64,000 nt of DNA, from contig NZ_JABWRD020000001.1 of NCBI RefSeq assembly GCF_014268785.2, forward strand, positions 447,001 through 511,000, given 5' to 3'. The notes under the pieces were generated by a model. It did not search any database, was not told where the DNA came from, and was given only the letters and a program-made list of their open reading frames with translations. This document shows, piece by piece, positions 7,602 to 14,767 of this stretch. Made by a program: the position numbers and the translations under genes. Within the stretch, counting starts at the first letter, position 1. Each line of letters begins with the position of its first letter. This stretch comes from Pseudomonas shirazensis (lineage in GTDB: Bacteria; Pseudomonadota; Gammaproteobacteria; Pseudomonadales; Pseudomonadaceae).

Positions 7602-9866
7602 TCAGAAATCGTAACGCACCCCCACGTTGGCCCCGTACGGCTGCTCGATATGCTTGCCATTGGCGTATTCCAGGTCCAGGTGAACCTGCAGCCCTCCGGC
7701 CAGTTGCAGCGCCACGCCGGCACCCAGCTCACCGCGTGAGCCGGACAGATCGTTATTGAAGCGATTGTTGTTCACGTGCACGTCGTTACCCTTAGCGAAC
7801 TCATGGGCCAGGGCCGCGCGCAGGTATGGCTGCAGCTTGCCGCCGCCCTGCAGGTCGAAGGTTCGCCCGCCTGTGACGCCAGCCTTGCCAAGCAGCGAGC
7901 GGGTGCGGTCACCGTCGGCTTGCAGGTCATTGCTCAGGCTGAAGTCCTTGCCCTGGATGACCACGGCTGACCACTGGGTGAAGGGTTCGACGAAGTAACC
8001 GTCGTCCAGCGCCAGGTGGCGGCCGAATTCGGCGGACACGCCCAGGCCCAGGTTGTCGTAGTCGCCCTTGGCATGGCTGCCGTCGTTGACCGCCACCTTG
8101 GCTTTGTTTTGGAAACGGTTGAACTTGGCCACACCGTCGAAGTAGTAACCGGACTCGGCATCCAACCAGGTGGTGTAGGCACCCAGGTAGTAGCTGTCGA
8201 CACTGCCGGAGGTGCCTTCATCGAGGTCCAGGTCCGACTTGCTGTAACCGAGCATGCCGCCGGCCAGCCATTGGCCGTCACCCCAGGGCAGGCGGCCATC
8301 GGCGCCGAATGAAACGCCATGTTGGTTCTGCTGGTATCCGGTACCGCTGCCATCGGCGACGTTGTAGCGGTTGCCGTAGGTGCGCATCCACACGCCGGGC
8401 TTGCCGCCATTGAAGCGCAGCTCGCCCATGCGGCTGCGCAGCGAGGTGAGTTCGCCGTACCACACGGTGGGTGCGGTGTTGAACAGCGCCATTACCGAGC
8501 GAGTGCCCGGGCTGACGGTCCTTTTCTCCGGGTCGAGATACCATTCGGTGCCACCGCTGCCATCCTGGCGCGACTCCAGTCCATAGGCCCAGGCGCCTAC
8601 GGCCACGGGGCGGTCGTTGTACAGGCTGAAGCTTGCATCGCCCTGGCCGGTCTGTACCAGGGTAAGTTGTTCAGGTGATAGCGGATCCTTGCCGGAATCG
8701 GCCACCAGCAGTTGGTGGCTGCCGGTAGCGTTGCCCGAAACCACCAAGGTATCGTGGGCATTGGTGGCGAAGTCGACGTTCATCGCGAACACGCCGCTGC
8801 CTGCCAGGCTCTGCAGGTCGAGCGTGAAGAACTGACTGCCGCTGCCCATGTTCACCGTGCCATCGCTCAAGGTCAGGCTACCGACCTGAGTATCTTCGGT
8901 CAGGGTGTAGCTGGATTGCCCGCCGATGCTCAATTGCTCGACATTGGCCAGGCGACCGGTGAAGTGCGACTGGTTATTCAGGTTCAAGTTTCCGTTGCCG
9001 CCGGCCTCCACCTCGAATGCGCCATTCCAGCGCGTCTGTTGAAGCGTGACGTCTGCGCTGCTGCCGGCCTCGACCCGTACGGCGCCCTCCAGGTCGACAT
9101 TGTTCAACTCGACCTGTGCGGTCGAAGCTTCTCGCACCTGGAGCAGCGTGCCATCGGCACCGATCAGTCGCGTCCCGTTGCGTACTGTGATGCTTGCCTG
9201 AGCACCATCCTCCACCAGCAATGCCGCGCCAGAACGGCCTTCTACCGTGGTGCCGTCAAGCACTGCACTGCTGTTGCCGATGCCTTCCCCGTCGGAGGCC
9301 AGGCGCACGCCGCTGGCATCGCCGCTGATCGTGCCGCCAGTGGCTTCCAGGGCGCCGCCCAGCAGATTGACGCCTGTGCTGCCGACACCGGTGCCGTGTA
9401 CCTGAGTGTTGACCAGGGTCAGGCGGCTGGCCCCTGTTACCTGGGCGCCGATCTGGCCGCCAGAAATCCTGCTGTTGTTGATAAACGCCTGGGAGCCTGT
9501 AGTGGCGCTTGTTTGACGGTTGACGGAAACACCCAAGGTGTCACTTTCAATCAGCGAACTATCGACGGTGGCGGAAGCATTGGTCACGGACAGGCCCGGA
9601 AAAATGCCGCCCTGCACGGTGCCGCCACTGATTTGCACATTTGAAGCGGATTGGATGAACAAGGATCGGGTGGTCGCACCGTCGACGATCAGGGTGCTGG
9701 CATTGCGCACCGTATAACCGTCGATAGGCGTCGTGTCGTCGATGGTCAACGAATTGCCGTTATCGACGATGGCCGCATGAACCGCAGGTGCACCCAGCAA
9801 AAGTGGAATTATCGCGGTATACAAGGGCTTGAGGTTGAATGCGCGATCCGCAAATGCTTCTTTCAT
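7602..9866 (-). CDS. Autotransporter with beta-helix passenger and C-terminal barrel
   Basis: This is a type Va secretion protein: an N-terminal signal, a passenger and a translocator barrel. The start at 9866 (MKEAFADRAF) has GGAG 6 bp upstream; an ATG 12 bp earlier is less likely. Residues 10-32 are a signal region (PLLLGAPAVHA). Residues 33 to about 400 are an N/S/T-rich, pertactin/pectin-lyase-like beta-helix with short repeated strands and no protease or RGD motif noticed. From about residue 470 the barrel begins (VWYGELTSLRSRMGELR), ending in VGVRYDF with the terminal aromatic residue recognised by the Bam complex. 754 residues is small to medium for the class. It is transcribed divergently from the Ig-like gene at 10191, and its 3' end faces the split REP and IS. 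The passenger ligand is unknown; adhesion or biofilm roles are common in the family. Confidence 0.9.
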   Translation of the reverse strand: MKEAFADRAFNLKPLYTAIIPLLLGAPAVHAAIVDNGNSLTIDDTTPIDGYTVRNASTLIVDGATTRSLFIQSASNVQISGGTVQGGIFPGLSVTNASATVDSSLIESDTLGVSVNRQTSATTGSQAFINNSRISGGQIGAQVTGASRLTLVNTQVHGTGVGSTGVNLLGGALEATGGTISGDASGVRLASDGEGIGNSSAVLDGTTVEGRSGAALLVEDGAQASITVRNGTRLIGADGTLLQVREASTAQVELNNVDLEGAVRVEAGSSADVTLQQTRWNGAFEVEAGGNGNLNLNNQSHFTGRLANVEQLSIGGQSSYTLTEDTQVGSLTLSDGTVNMGSGSQFFTLDLQSLAGSGVFAMNVDFATNAHDTLVVSGNATGSHQLLVADSGKDPLSPEQLTLVQTGQGDASFSLYNDRPVAVGAWAYGLESRQDGSGGTEWYLDPEKRTVSPGTRSVMALFNTAPTVWYGELTSLRSRMGELRFNGGKPGVWMRTYGNRYNVADGSGTGYQQNQHGVSFGADGRLPWGDGQWLAGGMLGYSKSDLDLDEGTSGSVDSYYLGAYTTWLDAESGYYFDGVAKFNRFQNKAKVAVNDGSHAKGDYDNLGLGVSAEFGRHLALDDGYFVEPFTQWSAVVIQGKDFSLSNDLQADGDRTRSLLGKAGVTGGRTFDLQGGGKLQPYLRAALAHEFAKGNDVHVNNNRFNNDLSGSRGELGAGVALQLAGGLQVHLDLEYANGKHIEQPYGANVGVRYDF

Positions 9867-10190
9867 GGCGAGCTCCATTGGCTAATAGAATTGCGCGGCA
9901 TTTCAGCAGGAAGATGCTGATGCGGTATGTAGGAAAATTCAGCAATCCACCCTCTTGGTTAAATCAATTTATGTCCCTTGCGAGCGTTGGATTTTTGCTC
10001 TTCATGGTAAAGCAGCATTGATCAGTGGCCACCTGACAGTTTTACCAGTAGACGGTCACGATTAAATGTGGAAGCGCGCCAATCCACTAGTAATTCTGTC
10101 AGTTGGAAAAGTTTCGCGGAGGAGTTAACTATTAAATGGCTCGCTCGCTAACAGTTGCTTACTGATCATCATTTCCGATGAGGTACCTTC
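9867..10190. other. Divergent intergenic region, autotransporter / Ig-like gene 3
   Basis: 324 bp without a convincing gene. It must hold promoters for both flanking genes. It contains the second copy of the shared upstream element (10094-10115), and is AT-richer than the flanking coding DNA. No clear sigma70 pair was assigned. Confidence 0.5.
10094..10115 (+). promoter_or_regulatory. Upstream element shared by two Ig-like genes (copy 2)
   Basis: TTCTGTCAGTT, GGA, AAAGTTTC. It matches 19 of 22 positions of 2036-2057 and lies 75 bp before the ATG at 10191. Confidence 0.4.
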
Positions 10191-13100
10191 ATGAACCGTT
10201 TTTCCGCCAGGCTTTTTCCGCCACTCCCCGACGGTCCTGTTCCACTCACGTTGCGGCCATTGCTGATTGCCGGGATGACCACCCCCGTGGTGTCGGCTGA
10301 TGGCGGTATCAACATCACTACGATCGAGGAAGATCCCGAAGGTGTGTTGTCTGCCATCGACCCCTATCTGGACATGGCCGAGGGCGACCTGCTGACGGTC
10401 TACATCGAAGGGATGGCGCTTGATCCCATCAAGGTTGGGGAGCGCGATGTCGGCAAACGGGTGTTCTTCTACCTGCCTGTCGACTGGCCCAAGGTCGAGT
10501 GGGTGGAGGACGTGCACTTCGAGCTATTGCGCAACGGCGCTACGGTACCCGAACCCTCCGCACCACTGACATTGCGAGTGAAGCTGTACCGCCCGGGTGG
10601 TGTCGACAAGGAGCCGCACTTGCCCGGGCATTCGGAGTTGCCGCGCCCCGGGGTACCGCAGGATGTCATCGACAATGGCGTCACAGCCGAGTGGGCGGCC
10701 AAGGGCGTGCCGGTCACTATCGACGTCTACCCTGACCGTGCTGCGCAGGATGTGGTGGTGTTGAGCTGGGGCAGCGAAAGAGTGTCGCGGGTGATCAGCG
10801 AAGCCGAAGCAGCAGGTAGCGACCCGGTGGAGATTCTGCTCGGGCAGGAGGTGATCCTTGCCGCAGGCGACTCCGACGAGTTGCAACTGAGCCATTGGCC
10901 CCACGATGAAGTCTGGAACTTTGCCAGCGACCGCTCCCGACCCACCACGATCAAGGTCGAGGCGGGCGCGTGGCGGCTGGAGGCACCGATCATCAAAGAA
11001 GCGATCAATGGGACGATCGACCTGGTCCAGCTCGAAGCCAGCGATGTAACGGTATACATCCGCACCGATCAGGCCCCGATCGCTGAGGGCGACAGCATCG
11101 AGTTCATTTGGGTCGGTACACCGGCCACCGGCGAGCCGCTGATTCATCGTCAGACACTGCCGGTCGACAGCGTGCCGTCGCTACTCGAAGCCACGGTTCC
11201 CAACCGCCTGATGCGTAGTACGGCTCAAGGCTCAGGCGATGCATCCTATGTGCTGCGGCCGGCGGATGGCACGCCGCCGCAGTCGTCCAAGCGGGCGTTT
11301 GCCAGGGTCGAAGGCAACATCTACGAGCTGCCGGCGCCGATCGTACTGGAGGCCGTCGAGGATATGATCGACAGCTCTGCCGAGTCGGCCTGGGTGCTGG
11401 CCGGGCCTTATCCGCGCATGGCCAGCGGCGACGTGGTCGCCTTGGTGTGGCGCGGCAGGCGCGCGGACGGCACGCCTTACGTTTATGAAGATGAGAGGGT
11501 TGTCACCCAGGACAAGGTGGACGAGGCCTTGGAATTCTTTATCGAAGGTGAGCATATCCAGGCGCTCGCCGACGGTACGCTGGCGCTGTACTACCGAGTC
11601 ACCAATGACCGTTCGACGGTCTATGACCTGCGGGAGTCCGATCGCAGTTACTACCGGGTGACCACGTTGCGTCAGACGTTGCCGGCACCTGAAGTGTGCG
11701 AGTCGGATGGCGAGGTGCTGGACCCGGAATGGATCGTCCCCAATGGCGCTACCCTGCATGTTGGCTACACCGGCCTGGTTGCGGGTGATGTCCTGACCTA
11801 CTACTGGCGCAGCGTGTACCCCGCCGGTACGTCCAGTGACTGGCTGGAAATCACCCTGGGGCAACAGGGTCGGCCGGTGGACTTTCGTATTAGCCCTGCC
11901 GTGGTGGAAGTTTCGCGTACCACCGTGATCTTCGCCTATTACACGGTCAAACGCGCAGGTACCGAGCAGGTCGACATCTCGAACCACCTCGAACTCTATA
12001 TCGGCACGCCCATTCCCTTGGCCATCACCGCAGCCGTCGACAACTATGGTGCCGTCGCCAATGGCGGCATCAGCGTCGACACCGCAGTCACCTTGAGCGG
12101 CACTGCCCGGGCAAAGTTCGGCGTCGACATGCTCGATGGCAATGCTGAGGTGGGGGCGGCGGGGGCCGATGCCGATGGTGTATGGAACTTCCCGATGACC
12201 GGGCTGGTACCACGGCTGTACGGCATCAAAGCCAGGGCCCAGTACGGCAGGCGCCTGGAGTCGGAGCCGTGGGCATTCACCGTGGTGGAGTACGTTGTAC
12301 CCAGCATCACCCGCATCGAGGATTCGCGCCGCGAGTTGACCGAAGGGGCGACGACGGTCGACACGACCGTGGCCGTCTCCGGGGTTGCGAGCCCCGGCCT
12401 GCAAATCGACCTGCTTGAGGGCGAGACCTATCTGCAGAGTGTGGATGTCGACTCTGCGGGGTCCTGGAACATGACGTTCAGTGGCTTGACCATCCGCGGC
12501 TATGAGCTCAGAGCCAGGGCCACCTACGGTAACAAGGATCTGTCTGCGCCCCGCGCCTTTGAGGTCGTCGCCGAGCGGGCGCCGACCCTGGACAGCGTGC
12601 AAGACTCGCGTGGTGAACTGGCCGACGGCAAGACCACGGTCGACACGGAGATCGTGCTGGCGGGCACGGCCAGTACCGGGCAGCCGCTGCAGGTCCTGGA
12701 GGGCACCGTGCCCGTCGATACCGTGCGGGCCGATAACGCCGGTGACTGGACCTTGACCTTGCGAAACCTGCAGGTGAAAGGCTATGCCATCAAGGCCAGG
12801 GCACTCTATGGCAGCGGCCAGGAATCAGGCGTGCGGCGATTCACGGTGGTCGATTATATCTTCCCGACCATCGACAGTGTTGTGGACTCCAACGGGGATG
12901 TGCCCGACGGTGGCGCCACGGTCGATACCACGCTCACCCTGTCGGGCGAAGGGAGCGCCAATGAACAGGTTGAAATCTTCGATGGCAATGCCAGCCTTGG
13001 CAAGCGGACGGTCAGCCCGGCAGGTGTTTGGACAATAGAACTCGAGAATCTGCCGATCAAGGTCTATGGCGTCAGGGCCAAGGCTCTGTATGGCGAGGGT

Positions 13101-14537
13101 GAAGAATCGGCTGTCAGGACCTTCACCGTCTATGAGGAAATCAAGCCGAGCATCACCAGTGTCAGGGACAGCGACGGCGAGGTGGCACATGGCGGCACCA
13201 CCGTGGATGGTCAGGTCAGCCTGGCCGGTAAGGCCAGCATCAATCAGAAGATCGAGCTGTTCGAGGGTGTCAGGTCCCTGGGTGAGCTGCCCGTCGATGC
13301 AAGCGGCAACTGGCACCATGACTTGCCAGGGCTTGAACGTCGCGCTTACAGCCTGACGGCAAAGGCATTGTATGGCGCTGGCCTGGTATCGGATGCCCGT
13401 ACGTTCACGGTAGTGGAAGAAGTGGCACCGACGATCGTCTCGGTGCGGGATAGCCTGGGGGATGTTGGCAACAACGGCTTTACCTTCGACTCCAGTGTAA
13501 CGGTCACAGGCAAGGCGAGTATCGGGCAGCGCGTCGAGCTGTTTGACGACGTCACGTCCAAAGGGCCGGCGGCTGCCGATGGCAGCGGCACCTGGAGCGC
13601 TGTGGTTTCTGCCCTGGGCATTGGTCCGCACCGTATCAAGGCTGTCGCGTTGTATGGCAGCAAGCTGGAGTCGAGCGTCCATAGCTTCGAAGTTCGTCAG
13701 GGTGCCACGCCGGTCATCACCCGTGTGGTCGATAGCAAGGGCACGTCGATTGTCAATGGTGGTCGCACTTATGAAACGGGGCTCACACTCCATGGCACTG
13801 CGCAAACCGGGCTGCAAGTGCAGGTGCTGGACAATGGCACGCCTCGGCCACCCGTGGCTGCACCAGGAGGCAACTGGCAGTCGGGGTTGTCGGGGCTTGT
13901 TGTCGGGCGTCATGCGTTCACAGCAAAAGGCCTTTATGGTAACGAGCCGGTTTCTGGAGAGTGGGTCGTTACAATCGAAAACAGGCCGCCGTTGACGATC
14001 GATACGAGCGCCATGGTTCTCAACGGCAAACTCTACGTGCGTGCTGACAATGGTGCGGGGCCCAGCTCACCACCTGCCAATACTTACCGGCAACGACAGG
14101 CCAGTGGCGGGGTGCCACCGTACAGCTACACATCCAATAATCCCGCAGTTGCGAGCGTCGATAACAGCGGGACCGTCAGGTCGCGTGGCAATGGCAGTGC
14201 TGTCATCACAGTGAAGGATCAGGCCGGCCAATCGGCGAGTTATAACGTGACGGTGCAGAATGTCATCCGTATGCACTTGATGGGGTCCGCTCAGTACATC
14301 GTCGGGTGGCAACAGCGCATTCCCATGGGTGCGTTGCGCGAGGTGTTCAATCAGTACAGAGCAGGCGGTGGGCTTGGCCAGATCGGCTGGCCGGGTGGAA
14401 CTTACTGGGCGCAGGATCAGAGGCTGATCTGGAATCCATTTCCGAGACAACAAGCGGCGCACAAGGATATGAACGGTGGAGGAGAGGGTTGGTCCATGCA
14501 AGCGGGGCCGTTGTATCCGGGGATTAGGCTAGGTTAG
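10191..14537 (+). CDS. Large Ig-like repeat protein 3 (1448 aa) with BIg2-like domain
   Basis: The start has GATGAGG about 9 bp upstream. The N-terminal 600 residues consist of modules related to the other Ig-like proteins of the locus (for example PGHSELPRPG, VILAAGDSDE, VAPNG-type links) and closest to the 14768 protein. Residues of about 610-1265 are seven tandem Ig-like repeats of about 94 residues, each opening like SVxDSxGxVxxGGTTVDT and closing like KALYGxGxESxxRTFTVV. Then follow a BIg2-like domain (SNNPAVASVDNSGTVRSRG) and a C-terminal 75 residues of unknown fold rich in W and G (QIGWPGGTYW). No signal peptide, RTX repeats, LPXTG or membrane anchor was seen. The likely type is an extracellular or surface protein exported by an unidentified route; this is inference. 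Confidence 0.8.
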   Translation: MNRFSARLFPPLPDGPVPLTLRPLLIAGMTTPVVSADGGINITTIEEDPEGVLSAIDPYLDMAEGDLLTVYIEGMALDPIKVGERDVGKRVFFYLPVDWPKVEWVEDVHFELLRNGATVPEPSAPLTLRVKLYRPGGVDKEPHLPGHSELPRPGVPQDVIDNGVTAEWAAKGVPVTIDVYPDRAAQDVVVLSWGSERVSRVISEAEAAGSDPVEILLGQEVILAAGDSDELQLSHWPHDEVWNFASDRSRPTTIKVEAGAWRLEAPIIKEAINGTIDLVQLEASDVTVYIRTDQAPIAEGDSIEFIWVGTPATGEPLIHRQTLPVDSVPSLLEATVPNRLMRSTAQGSGDASYVLRPADGTPPQSSKRAFARVEGNIYELPAPIVLEAVEDMIDSSAESAWVLAGPYPRMASGDVVALVWRGRRADGTPYVYEDERVVTQDKVDEALEFFIEGEHIQALADGTLALYYRVTNDRSTVYDLRESDRSYYRVTTLRQTLPAPEVCESDGEVLDPEWIVPNGATLHVGYTGLVAGDVLTYYWRSVYPAGTSSDWLEITLGQQGRPVDFRISPAVVEVSRTTVIFAYYTVKRAGTEQVDISNHLELYIGTPIPLAITAAVDNYGAVANGGISVDTAVTLSGTARAKFGVDMLDGNAEVGAAGADADGVWNFPMTGLVPRLYGIKARAQYGRRLESEPWAFTVVEYVVPSITRIEDSRRELTEGATTVDTTVAVSGVASPGLQIDLLEGETYLQSVDVDSAGSWNMTFSGLTIRGYELRARATYGNKDLSAPRAFEVVAERAPTLDSVQDSRGELADGKTTVDTEIVLAGTASTGQPLQVLEGTVPVDTVRADNAGDWTLTLRNLQVKGYAIKARALYGSGQESGVRRFTVVDYIFPTIDSVVDSNGDVPDGGATVDTTLTLSGEGSANEQVEIFDGNASLGKRTVSPAGVWTIELENLPIKVYGVRAKALYGEGEESAVRTFTVYEEIKPSITSVRDSDGEVAHGGTTVDGQVSLAGKASINQKIELFEGVRSLGELPVDASGNWHHDLPGLERRAYSLTAKALYGAGLVSDARTFTVVEEVAPTIVSVRDSLGDVGNNGFTFDSSVTVTGKASIGQRVELFDDVTSKGPAAADGSGTWSAVVSALGIGPHRIKAVALYGSKLESSVHSFEVRQGATPVITRVVDSKGTSIVNGGRTYETGLTLHGTAQTGLQVQVLDNGTPRPPVAAPGGNWQSGLSGLVVGRHAFTAKGLYGNEPVSGEWVVTIENRPPLTIDTSAMVLNGKLYVRADNGAGPSSPPANTYRQRQASGGVPPYSYTSNNPAVASVDNSGTVRSRGNGSAVITVKDQAGQSASYNVTVQNVIRMHLMGSAQYIVGWQQRIPMGALREVFNQYRAGGGLGQIGWPGGTYWAQDQRLIWNPFPRQQAAHKDMNGGGEGWSMQAGPLYPGIRLG

Positions 14538-14606
14538 TGCGTGTTGAAATGCGCTGACAAGTGTTGCTTATTCTCATAATAGGAGTCCTTGTGCTTTCTA
14601 CTGTAA

Positions 14607-14640
14607 CGGCATTGCGGGTTCAGGCCCGCAATGCCGTTTT
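14607..14640 (+). terminator. Rho-independent terminator after Ig-like gene 3
   Basis: Perfect 12-bp stem CGGCATTGCGGG / CCCGCAATGCCG with a 6-base loop, followed by TTTTCTTGTT. Confidence 0.9.
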
Positions 14641-14767
14641 CTTGTTCGGACCAGGCAATAAGCGAAAACTTCGTACTGCCTTGCCTATCATTTTTGCCAG
14701 TAGCGAGTTCACCTCGCACGGCGCTCAATAGCCCTTACCGATCCATCACCCAGTAAGGAGCTGCGCA

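Noticed and set aside
8712..9644. Plus-strand frame opposite the autotransporter passenger
   Set aside because: Shadow of the repetitive passenger; the minus-strand gene has a signal peptide and a proper barrel.
11232..13913. Long minus-strand frames opposite the 1448-codon Ig-like gene
   Set aside because: They mirror the Ig-like repeats of the plus strand. No ribosome binding sites or domains were seen.
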